5,908 nucleotides of DNA, taken from assembly GCA_027017025.1 (NCBI GenBank), contig JALURH010000037.1, forward strand, positions 1-5,908, in the 5' to 3' direction. A program made the translations under genes and the position numbers. Source of the stretch: Thermofilaceae archaeon (GTDB lineage: Archaea > Thermoproteota > Thermoprotei > Thermofilales > Thermofilaceae). The notes under the pieces were generated by a model. The model saw nothing but the letters and a program-made list of their open reading frames with translations. It searched no databases and was not told the DNA's origin. Shown piece by piece: positions 1 to 5,524 of the stretch. How positions within the stretch are numbered: the stretch's first letter is position 1; every line of letters starts with the position of its first letter.

Positions 1-627
1 AGCTACAGCCTCCCTTAAAAGCTCAGGTGAACTTGCGGGAAAACCTACAGGGCCAAAAATTACTTCCACGCGGCCATTATAAGCGCCCCTAAATTTCTTA
101 ACTAGCGACTTAACACGCCTAATTTCCTCCTCAATCGAGGAAACCTTGCTAAGACCAGAGTAGAGGACTTCCTCTGTATCAAACATCACACTAGCCTCAA
201 TAAGCCTCAGCCCTAGTTTACCAGCTTCTTCAACAACTATACTTACATCCCTCTCCATATCTAAGCTAGTTGTTACGCCAAACCTAATCTTCTCTAGAAA
301 GGTTAGGCAAGCACCCATCCTCTTCATCTCATCATCCATAGACTCGTAAACTCTACCAGTCTCAGCTAGCCACGAAGAAAGTGGTTGTTCATCAAAACTC
401 CCCCTAAAGAAAGCTTGGATAGAGTGCCCATGCAGGTCTATAAGGCCGGGTAAAGCAACCTTACCTCTACAGTCAATTACATCTAGTGAGCCCCATCTCC
501 GCTTCAGCTCCTCGAAACCACCTATATCAGCTATCCTACTTTCCTCTATAACAATAGACTTGTCCTCAAAGACCCTCCTCCCATCCATTGGAACTATTAC
601 ATCAATATCCTTCAAAATATAGGACAA
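1..627 (-). CDS. Amidohydrolase-family hydrolase/deaminase, N-terminal 209 residues (cut by window edge)
   Basis: A metal-dependent amidohydrolase of the branch containing S-adenosylhomocysteine/5'-methylthioadenosine, cytosine and triazine deaminases. The visible part has the N-terminal beta-sandwich (residues 1-58), then PGLIDLHGH with the paired metal-ligand histidines H66 and H68, a following FFRG, PLSSWL at 82-87, and FGVTTSLDM at 116-124, matching the GTTT-D-M strand of this family. The usual GPH-x-P substrate-pocket motif reads GPVGFP at 192-197, so its histidine is absent. The remaining metal ligands and catalytic acids lie outside the window. The start is TTG: an in-frame TAG lies directly upstream, and GAGGTGG sits 5 bases before it. 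It follows the phosphorylase gene by 20 bases in the same direction, so co-transcription is very likely. Deamination of a nucleoside or base is inferred from family and neighbour; the substrate is unknown. Confidence 0.85.
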   Translation of the reverse strand, partial: MSYILKDIDVIVPMDGRRVFEDKSIVIEESRIADIGGFEELKRRWGSLDVIDCRGKVALPGLIDLHGHSIQAFFRGSFDEQPLSSWLAETGRVYESMDDEMKRMGACLTFLEKIRFGVTTSLDMERDVSIVVEEAGKLGLRLIEASVMFDTEEVLYSGLSKVSSIEEEIRRVKSLVKKFRGAYNGRVEVIFGPVGFPASSPELLREAVA

Positions 628-632
628 CTAAA

Positions 633-640
633 CCACCTCA
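633..640 (-). promoter_or_regulatory. Ribosome-binding site that fixes the TTG start of the amidohydrolase
   Basis: On the minus strand TGAGGTGG lies 5 bases before TTG at 627. It is complementary to the usual archaeal 16S rRNA 3' end (CACCTCA). It fills the 20-base gap after the upstream gene's TAA, as expected for an internal cistron of an archaeal operon. Confidence 0.75.
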
Positions 641-647
641 AGAGCTA

Positions 648-1412
648 TTAGGTTTCTCTTTCAAGGATTTTAACAGCCTCAATGGCTGAGAGAATCATTT
701 CCTCCATCCTGCTACGAGCTTCTTCCTCACTAATTTCCTCGAGCTCAGGTACAAGATTATTCCCCATACACAGGACTATTGCTCCAGCTCTCTTCCTCCT
801 AACCCTAGCAACAACATAGATGCCGGAGACCTCGTTCTCAACAGCTAGTACCCCTCCCCTAAGCCAAGGATCATACACGTTTCTAGCATACTCAGGCATA
901 TAGCCGACCCACGTGCCACGGTAGTAGGCGTCGTGGGTCCAAACTATACCGACCTTCGGATCGACACCAACTTTCCTAGCACCCCTAACTAAGGCATCAA
1001 TTACCTCATGGTCACCTACAGCTGGATACTCGATGGGTATATATTCTCTAGTAGCACCATCACCGCGAACAGCTGCTTGAGCTACGATAATATCTCCAGC
1101 GTGGATGGAGGGATCTATACCCCCACATGTACCAACCCTAATAAACACTTCAGCTCCAATATTTGCTAATTCCTCAACAGCGATAGTAGCGGAGGGGCAG
1201 CCAATACCAGTAGAAGTTACTGAGACAAAAATATCATCAACATACCCACTATAGGTTACATACTCCCTATTCTCCGCAACCCTCCAACTCTTATCGAAGA
1301 AGCTTGCTATAAGCTTTACACGCCCCGGATCCCCAGGCAGAAAAACATATCGCCCAACATCACCTTTCCTGCATTTAATATGGTATTGAATAGAATCCTT
1401 TTCTCCCTTCAT
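648..1412 (-). CDS. Nucleoside phosphorylase, PNP/uridine phosphorylase family (uridine-type more likely)
   Basis: Cytoplasmic enzyme that would split a nucleoside with phosphate into free base and (deoxy)ribose-1-phosphate. At 254 residues it has the family's normal length. Motifs in order: LPGDPGR (25-31, phosphate loop), ENREY (47-51), TGIG (68-71), RVGTCGG (92-98, phosphate-binding arginine R92), REYIPIEYPAV (122-132) and the ribose-binding segment VENEVS (191-196). In purine enzymes the equivalent of the last is VEME and a later VSDN carries the catalytic Asp. Here the Met is Asn193 and the Asp position is Asn218 in CMGNN. Uridine phosphorylases also lack that Asp, which favours a pyrimidine or unusual nucleoside. 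The ATG has no ribosome-binding site but lies 24 bases from a TATA box, so the transcript is probably leaderless. It heads an operon with the amidohydrolase. Family assignment is firm; substrate is not. Confidence 0.93.
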   Translation of the reverse strand: MKGEKDSIQYHIKCRKGDVGRYVFLPGDPGRVKLIASFFDKSWRVAENREYVTYSGYVDDIFVSVTSTGIGCPSATIAVEELANIGAEVFIRVGTCGGIDPSIHAGDIIVAQAAVRGDGATREYIPIEYPAVGDHEVIDALVRGARKVGVDPKVGIVWTHDAYYRGTWVGYMPEYARNVYDPWLRGGVLAVENEVSGIYVVARVRRKRAGAIVLCMGNNLVPELEEISEEEARSRMEEMILSAIEAVKILERET

Positions 1413-1430
1413 TAAGTAAGAGAGGACCCC

Positions 1431-1440
1431 ACTTTATATA
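1431..1440 (-). promoter_or_regulatory. TATA box of the phosphorylase-amidohydrolase operon
   Basis: The minus strand reads TATATAAAGT, centred about 24 bases before the phosphorylase ATG at 1412. Archaeal transcription usually starts about 25 bases past the TATA centre, which places the transcript start at or next to the ATG. The absence of any GAGGTG-like site before that ATG agrees with a leaderless message. Confidence 0.65.
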
Positions 1441-1558
1441 AGGCTTCTGGAGACTAAAAACCTTCAATGTTTTCTGGACTAGTGAAGTAGAAACTTCCCT
1501 AGGCGTGTTACAGATACAGCTTTCTCGACATAGATGCATTTTTAACATGTATTCTCAC

Positions 1559-1566
1559 CTATATAG
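1559..1566 (+). promoter_or_regulatory. Candidate TATA box of the M1-like peptidase gene
   Basis: CTATATAG lies about 39 bases before the GTG start and would give a short leader just long enough to contain the GGTGG site. A second candidate, ATTTTTAACA at 1538-1547, would give a leader of about 35 bases. I cannot tell which is used. Both lie in the 189-base divergent spacer shared with the phosphorylase operon, in which I see no other gene. Confidence 0.35.
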
Positions 1567-1591
1567 TGGGTCTCTAGGAGGAGCCAAGCAA

Positions 1592-1597
1592 GGGTGG
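1592..1597 (+). promoter_or_regulatory. Ribosome-binding site for the GTG start of the M1-like peptidase
   Basis: GGGTGG is followed by four T residues and then GTG at 1602. An in-frame TAG at 1575-1577 rules out longer versions, and no other usual start codon lies between it and 1602, so this site decides the start. Confidence 0.65.
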
Positions 1598-1601
1598 TTT
1601 T

Positions 1602-2981
1602 GTGTCCTTCAACAATAGTGAATTCAATTATATGGTTTCAGGATATGATTTAAGGTTAAAACTGGATATAAGAGGTAAGTGGCTAAATGGTTCATCTAGG
1701 ATTACTATAGTTAGCCATGGCGGGAAATCTATTGATGAGTTAAGGTTTGTACTTAACCATGGACTTAAGCCACTTGACGTTAAGGGTGATAATATCCGTG
1801 AATGGAGGTGGTATAGGAGGAGTTTAGGTGATCTAAGAGACCTTGTTGTTAATGTTACAGAGATTATATGGGATAAACCCTTGGGGAAGGATGGGGTGAT
1901 CGAACTAACTGTAGACTATGAGGGTGGTATTAGAGATTATAGCTATGTTTTTCCATATGTTAAGGATTGTATAGGTGGGTATACTCTCATAAGAACAGAT
2001 GCTTTCTCCTACCCTATATTATTACTTGGTGATCTAAGGTTTCATGACCTAGTATCATCGGTTACTAATCAGAGATTTAAGTATAGGATTGAGGTTGATG
2101 TTCCTCGAGGCTATGTAGTAGCTAACGTTAGCGAATTAGTTGATCATAGAGTTAGTGATGAGCGCGAAATCTACGTATATGTGAGCAAGGTTCCTAGTTG
2201 GAGAATAGATATTGCTATAGCCAGATTTGAGGCGTTGGAGGAGGAAGAAAACGATCTAAAGGTCTTCTATCTACCAGAGGATAAAGGCTATGCTACCGAG
2301 ATGCTGGATGCATTAAAGAATTGCTTAGAGTATTATAGGAAATTATTTGGGGAGCCAGCTAGGTGGAATGGATACACGATCATAGAGTTACCGGAAACAT
2401 GGGGCTCCCAGGCGGATTATACAGGCATGTTACTAGATAGGAAGAGCTTTACTGATCCATATCGCCGTGGTATTTACCATGAGCTAGCTCATTTATGGAA
2501 TGCTAAGTCAGGTGAACGAGTTCCATCACGTTTCCTAGATGAGGGATTTGCTAGCTATTTTCAATTATTAGCCGAAAAGAAGTTCATAGGTGATAACTGG
2601 TTTAAGGGAAGGTTAGAGATGTTTCCTGAAAAATTAAAAAGCCTAGCTGAGAAAACACCTAAGCTACTAGACATCCCTCTAGTAGATTACGGTAAACACT
2701 ATTTAACAGATGCATCATATCTTATTGGGACACTACTATTATACGTTCTGCACAAATTGGTGGGCGATCAATGCTTCTATAAAGCTATACGTAGATTCCT
2801 TAAAGAACACTACGAGCAACCAGCTACACTAGAAAACTTCAAAAACATATTCATAGAGACCTGTGGAAACAAGATAAAGATTTTCCTAGAAGAATGGATC
2901 TATACACCAAAACCCGTGAAACTAGTTATTGAGAAAGACGTGGATGAAATCATAAAGCAATACGAGAAAATCTTAAAGTAA
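1602..2981 (+). CDS. M1-like (gluzincin) zinc metallopeptidase
   Basis: A probably cytoplasmic zinc peptidase of the aminopeptidase N/leukotriene A4 hydrolase type; no signal peptide or membrane segment is seen. Residues 1 to about 210 are rich in beta-strand patterns, as in the M1 N-terminal domain. The catalytic centre is HELAH (293-297), with third zinc ligand E314 in FLDEGFASY. The spacing is 16 residues between the last His and that Glu, against 18 in classical M1 enzymes, giving a compact HLWN...PSRFLDEG form. Y373 in SYLIG fits the M1 transition-state tyrosine. The exopeptidase GxMEN motif is missing; WGSQADYTG (267-275) occupies its place, so aminopeptidase activity cannot be assumed. 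At 459 residues it is shorter than full M1 enzymes and ends after a helical region. It starts at GTG behind GGGTGG and appears monocistronic. The zinc-peptidase call is firm; substrate is unknown. Confidence 0.88.
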   Translation: MSFNNSEFNYMVSGYDLRLKLDIRGKWLNGSSRITIVSHGGKSIDELRFVLNHGLKPLDVKGDNIREWRWYRRSLGDLRDLVVNVTEIIWDKPLGKDGVIELTVDYEGGIRDYSYVFPYVKDCIGGYTLIRTDAFSYPILLLGDLRFHDLVSSVTNQRFKYRIEVDVPRGYVVANVSELVDHRVSDEREIYVYVSKVPSWRIDIAIARFEALEEEENDLKVFYLPEDKGYATEMLDALKNCLEYYRKLFGEPARWNGYTIIELPETWGSQADYTGMLLDRKSFTDPYRRGIYHELAHLWNAKSGERVPSRFLDEGFASYFQLLAEKKFIGDNWFKGRLEMFPEKLKSLAEKTPKLLDIPLVDYGKHYLTDASYLIGTLLLYVLHKLVGDQCFYKAIRRFLKEHYEQPATLENFKNIFIETCGNKIKIFLEEWIYTPKPVKLVIEKDVDEIIKQYEKILK

Positions 2982-3247
2982 TCCTATTAATCTAGTTCCT
3001 TAATTCTTACACATACATTAAACAGCTTTTCTGCTGCTAAGGTTATAGAGGCTAAGGCTACAGTTGATGTGCTACTCATCTGTCTAAATCTATCTCTCCT
3101 TAACTCCATCCTCCGAATTATCCTCGTACAGCGTAGCTGGGGGGTTCATCTCGCTACTAGAGTATCCACACCTATAAGAGTCGAGCTAGTGGTTGCCCGT
3201 GTATGGTCTGATAGGCCTCCAACGGATTAATGATGTATGCACAGGAA
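2982..3247. other. Intergenic region between the peptidase and ATPase genes
   Basis: No confident gene is seen. The minus strand carries the 40-codon frame described separately. Overlapping its ATG is a 31-codon stretch with no usable start after an in-frame TAG, ending TAG at 3093-3095 and including SEMNPPATLYEDNSEDG. I find no tRNA T-loop/acceptor arrangement and no convincing C/D-box (RTGATGA plus CTGA) RNA. The rightmost part probably contains the promoter of the ATPase gene. Confidence 0.4.
2987..3109 (-). CDS. Possible small protein of 40 residues, unrecognised
   Basis: An ATG-started frame of 40 codons whose TAA lies 5 bases from the stop of the convergent peptidase gene. It begins with a basic stretch (MELRRDRFRQM), continues with an alanine/serine/threonine-rich segment that could form a helix (STVALASITLAAEKLF) and ends in VRIKELD. 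GGAGG touches the ATG, too close for a good ribosome-binding site; an internal ATG at 3077-3079 would give 30 residues. The sequence is balanced and protein-like, but so short a frame can arise by chance. It may be the remnant of a larger gene, because a second protein-like frame overlaps its start. No family is recognised. Confidence 0.22.
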   Translation of the reverse strand: MELRRDRFRQMSSTSTVALASITLAAEKLFNVCVRIKELD

Positions 3248-3257
3248 GTAATAAATA
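3248..3257 (+). promoter_or_regulatory. Candidate TATA box of the ATPase gene
   Basis: AGTAATAAATAA, preceded by the purine-rich GGAAG that could act as a BRE, lies 30-40 bases before the ATGs at 3285 and 3288. If used, transcription would begin near 3280, excluding translation from the ATG at 3258 and giving a nearly leaderless message. An alternative TATA-like run, AATATAG at 3261-3267, would suit a start at 3288 about equally well. Confidence 0.35.
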
Positions 3258-3301
3258 ATGAATATAGTTATCATTATTATAGTTATGATGAATAAATTCA
3301 T
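3254..3301. repeat. Nested inverted and direct repeats at the ATPase gene start
   Basis: Three exact repeats are packed into 48 AT-rich bases. AATAATGA at 3254-3261 pairs with TCATTATT at 3271-3278 across a 9-base spacer. TATAGTTAT occurs at 3263-3271 and again at 3278-3286, a 15-base step. ATGAAT at 3288-3293 pairs with ATTCAT at 3296-3301 around two bases. They cover all candidate start codons, so an operator or a hairpin affecting initiation is possible. Low sequence complexity makes chance a real alternative. Confidence 0.45.
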
Positions 3302-4685
3302 GTTTATAAATAGGGAGAAAGAACTTAGTACACTAAGGGATGCCTTGGGGAGCAATAAAGCAGAACTTATACTTATATATGGTAGGAGGAGAATAGGTAA
3401 AACCACCCTAGTTCTCTATGCAACAAGAAAACTAAACGCAGCTTACCTATATGTGGACTACGCTAACCCCACTGTTCTCCTCAGAAGCTTCTCGAAAATC
3501 TTGGCAAAAACCCTTAAACTACCTAGTGGGGTTATAGCCGAAGATTTTGAGTCATTATTCAAGCTTTTCCCACATATTGATGCTGTGGTGCTTGATGAGT
3601 TCCAGCGCCTATATGAAATAAACCCGAGTATAGTTACAGCTCTCCAGAAACTCTGGGATCTTGAGTTAAGCAGGGCTAGAACCAAGCTGATAATAGTGGG
3701 CTCAAGCATAGGTCTCATGGAGAGAATAGGTTTATCCCCAGCCGCACCCCTTTTCGGCAGAGCAACTAGGGTTATAAGGCTCGCCGAACTCGACTATAGA
3801 TCCACTAGAGCCTTCTACCCCAACTCCGGGGAAGAAGATAGAATAGGTTACTACGCTATCCTAGGCGGGGTACCAGCATACCACAGATTTTTTGAGGAAA
3901 AACTTGGCTTATTCGAAAATATCCATAGAAGCATCCTTAACCCAACATCACCCCTATATAGCGAGGCTGAAAGACTCCTCACAGAGGAGACCCGGAACCC
4001 TACACCCTATATGTCAATCCTAGCAGCTATTTCTCAGGGAAAGACCACCTATACCGAGATAGCTGACTACGCTGGTATTGAGAGAACAGCTCTAACAAGG
4101 TACCTGCAGACCCTTAGAAATAACCTACGACTAGTCGAGTCTATACAGGCACTGGGAACCACTGGTAGGCGATACAGACGGTATAAGATAACTTCTAACT
4201 ACTTTAGGTTTTGGTTCAGGTACGTGTATCCCTATAGAAGTCTACTTGAAACCGGCCAAGTAGATAAAGTGCTGGGTTCTCCCCGAGAGTTGGAACCACA
4301 TATAGCCCGGGTCTTCGAGGAGATATGTAGGGAGCATCTGCACCTACTAAATAGGGAAGGTAGGGTAAGTTTCACCCAGATTGGTAGATGGTGGCATAAA
4401 GATATTGAGGTAGACTGGATAGCAGTAGATGAGAGAACTTCAACCGCCTACTACGTGGAGTGTAAGTGGGTAAATAAACCTGTTAGTAGAGACGTGTTAA
4501 ATAAGTTAATAGGGAAATCCCAGTACTTTCCCTGGAGGAAAGGGGGGAGGAAAGATATATACATACTATATTCTAGGAAAGGCTTTACGTGGGAAGAAAC
4601 CGACCCCACAGTGATACAGATATCGCTAGAAGACATGGAGAAAACATTCGACAAATACTGGCCCCAGATACTAGCCTCATTATAG
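3288..4685 (+). CDS. Archaeal AAA-type ATPase (ATPase_2) with winged helix and DUF234/PD-(D/E)xK-like C-terminus
   Basis: A soluble P-loop ATPase of the multicopy archaeal ATPase_2 family, cellular role unknown. Numbered from ATG 3288 (465 residues): FINREKEL (6-13) is the family's opening; GRRRIGKTT (32-40) is Walker A with K38; VVLDEF (100-105) is Walker B with D103/E104; IIVGSS (135-140) is sensor 1; GRA (157-159) carries a candidate arginine finger R158. Residues about 240-290 look like a winged helix (TEIADYAG, then TALTRYLQTL). The C-terminus has IEVDWIAV then YYVECKW, placing E374, D376, E391 and K393 as in PD-(D/E)xK nuclease folds, so a nuclease-like DUF234 domain is likely. An upstream ATG at 3258 would add ten residues dominated by Ile/Val that do not fit the family; starts at 3285, 3288 or 3300 are all plausible. 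It looks monocistronic. DNA handling is inferred. Confidence 0.9.
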   Translation: MNKFMFINREKELSTLRDALGSNKAELILIYGRRRIGKTTLVLYATRKLNAAYLYVDYANPTVLLRSFSKILAKTLKLPSGVIAEDFESLFKLFPHIDAVVLDEFQRLYEINPSIVTALQKLWDLELSRARTKLIIVGSSIGLMERIGLSPAAPLFGRATRVIRLAELDYRSTRAFYPNSGEEDRIGYYAILGGVPAYHRFFEEKLGLFENIHRSILNPTSPLYSEAERLLTEETRNPTPYMSILAAISQGKTTYTEIADYAGIERTALTRYLQTLRNNLRLVESIQALGTTGRRYRRYKITSNYFRFWFRYVYPYRSLLETGQVDKVLGSPRELEPHIARVFEEICREHLHLLNREGRVSFTQIGRWWHKDIEVDWIAVDERTSTAYYVECKWVNKPVSRDVLNKLIGKSQYFPWRKGGRKDIYILYSRKGFTWEETDPTVIQISLEDMEKTFDKYWPQILASL

Positions 4686-4744
4686 CTACCTAGCATATCT
4701 CTACAATACCCGTGCCCTTAAACAATATGCTTGTGTCATAAATG

Positions 4745-4752
4745 TTTTAAAA
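4745..4752 (+). promoter_or_regulatory. TATA box of the 204-residue protein gene
   Basis: TTTTAAAA is centred about 29 bases before ATG 4778, and no GAGGTG-like site precedes that ATG. This suggests the gene has its own promoter and a leaderless or nearly leaderless transcript, rather than depending on the ATPase gene 92 bases upstream. Confidence 0.55.
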
Positions 4753-4777
4753 GAAGATCTACCAGGTTAAAATAGCT

Positions 4778-5392
4778 ATGTACCACCATGGTAGTCCAGC
4801 TCTGGAGAAAACAAGGTTAATCCTCGATTGCTGGAGGAAAGTCGACTCACTCATGGAGAGAATATTTAGAGGGCTCTACGTAAGATGCTTCCTCATATTC
4901 ACAGATAGGAGGATCATCGAGCTCAAAACAAGCCACTACGACATTGCTTTACCCACTACGCCCCACTCCCTAGCCGACCCAACCCTAGTGGGAGACGATA
5001 TTCTCTCTTACCTGCTCTGGGGCCCAATCAACTACTTCTTCCATAAAAAGATCATTAAAAAGATGGAGGAAGAGGGGAGAATAGTGGAGGGGGCTGTAGA
5101 CCCAAGCACAGAAGTCAGCCTGGAGGAGGCACTACAGCGGATAGAACATATAAGGAGAAAACTAGGTTTATGGAGCGTTAAGCCCTCAAAAACAATCCCT
5201 TACATCGATATTATGTCCCTCAAAGTAAGAGAGAAGAAACTTGTACTCCGCCTCAGGAGCAAAGAAACAATTCAGTACCACTGCCTAACACTAGAGGGGG
5301 GAGAGAGATGCGCTATAGCGAGGGAAATAATACTAGATACCCTAAAACAAGCTCTCAGAGAAAAACGCTACAGCTCTCCTAACATAGGATAG
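4778..5392 (+). CDS. Uncharacterised 204-residue protein with PH-like strand patterns
   Basis: I do not recognise this protein as a named family. FLIFTDRRIIEL (38-49) resembles the strand-turn-strand (L-x-x-T-D-x-R-[IL]-I) of prokaryotic PH-like domains. IPYIDIMSLKV (140-150), followed by the strand-like KLVLRL (154-159), resembles their I-x-Y-x-[DE]-I-x-S-[IL] strands, and a final helix follows (about 179-195). Between the halves is a roughly 85-residue insertion with a hydrophobic stretch, DDILSYLLWGPINYFF (73-88). It is too short for a confident membrane span but could touch a membrane or partner. A charged helical segment follows at about 89-100. The N-terminal 35 residues look helical. 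The gene has its own TATA box and starts at ATG without a ribosome-binding site. The coding region is secure; the PH-like fold is an inference from pattern, and binding to lipid or protein is unknown. Confidence 0.82.
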   Translation: MYHHGSPALEKTRLILDCWRKVDSLMERIFRGLYVRCFLIFTDRRIIELKTSHYDIALPTTPHSLADPTLVGDDILSYLLWGPINYFFHKKIIKKMEEEGRIVEGAVDPSTEVSLEEALQRIEHIRRKLGLWSVKPSKTIPYIDIMSLKVREKKLVLRLRSKETIQYHCLTLEGGERCAIAREIILDTLKQALREKRYSSPNIG

Positions 5393-5402
5393 ATTTATCC
5401 TA
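5385..5402 (+). repeat. Perfect hairpin overlapping the stop codon of the 204-residue protein gene
   Basis: TAGGATA at 5385-5391 pairs exactly with TATCCTA at 5396-5402 around GATT, and the TAG stop at 5390-5392 lies in the stem and loop edge. It is not followed at once by a T tract; a T-rich stretch begins about 30 bases later. It could protect the 3' end or be chance. Confidence 0.4.
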
Positions 5403-5524
5403 GCCCTACCTATCTTCACACACCAACTAGTTAGCTTATTTTATTTTGTTGCTGTTTTGCATCTACAAAACTGTGTTGTTGGGAGCATTAAATAGGTTTT
5501 CCGTAGTTAATTGTAGTTTATGGT
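5393..5524. other. Intergenic region between the 204-residue protein gene and the transposon-like remnant
   Basis: Besides the T-rich tract and the hairpin at 5454-5471, this region has a TATA-like TTAAATA at 5488-5494 on the plus strand, about 29 bases before an ATG at 5520. The reading frame there closes after 18 codons (TAG at 5574-5576). If a mobile element once lay to the right, its end would fall in this region, but I cannot mark its boundary. Confidence 0.35.
5434..5450 (+). terminator. T-rich tract, possible archaeal terminator
   Basis: CTTATTTTATTTTGTTG lies about 42 bases past the stop of the 204-residue protein gene. Archaeal RNA polymerase commonly stops at T-rich runs in the non-template strand, so this is the best candidate for ending that transcript. 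A 6-bp hairpin, GTTTTG/CAAAAC with a 6-base loop, follows at 5454-5471. Confidence 0.4.

Noticed and set aside
1413..1601. Riboswitch or leader RNA in the divergent promoter region
   Set aside because: No extended pairing was found; the phosphorylase transcript appears leaderless and the peptidase leader too short for a structured sensor.
3139..3170. tRNA-like GGGGTTCATC T-loop
   Set aside because: The flanks do not form a T-stem, no acceptor or anticodon arms are nearby, and the T-loop lacks the RA at the expected place.
2982..3257. C/D-box sRNA (ATGATGT near 3230, CTGA near 3208)
   Set aside because: The C box does not match RTGATGA and the CTGA lies on the wrong side for a normal C...D'...C'...D order; the minus strand offers no better set.
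3258..3287. Ten-residue isoleucine-rich extension of the ATPase as a signal or membrane anchor
   Set aside because: Only about eight hydrophobic residues, coded by low-complexity AT repeats. The family normally starts just before FINRE, and the best TATA candidate would start transcription after this ATG.
3458..3718. 86-codon open frame on the minus strand
   Set aside because: It lies fully antisense inside the ATPase gene, opposite its Walker B region, and its translation has no recognisable motif. The plus-strand frame is a clear conserved family.
4451..4696. 81-codon open frame on the minus strand
   Set aside because: It is antisense to the DUF234-like end of the ATPase, with serine-rich low-information translation and no promoter or ribosome-binding site that I can see.
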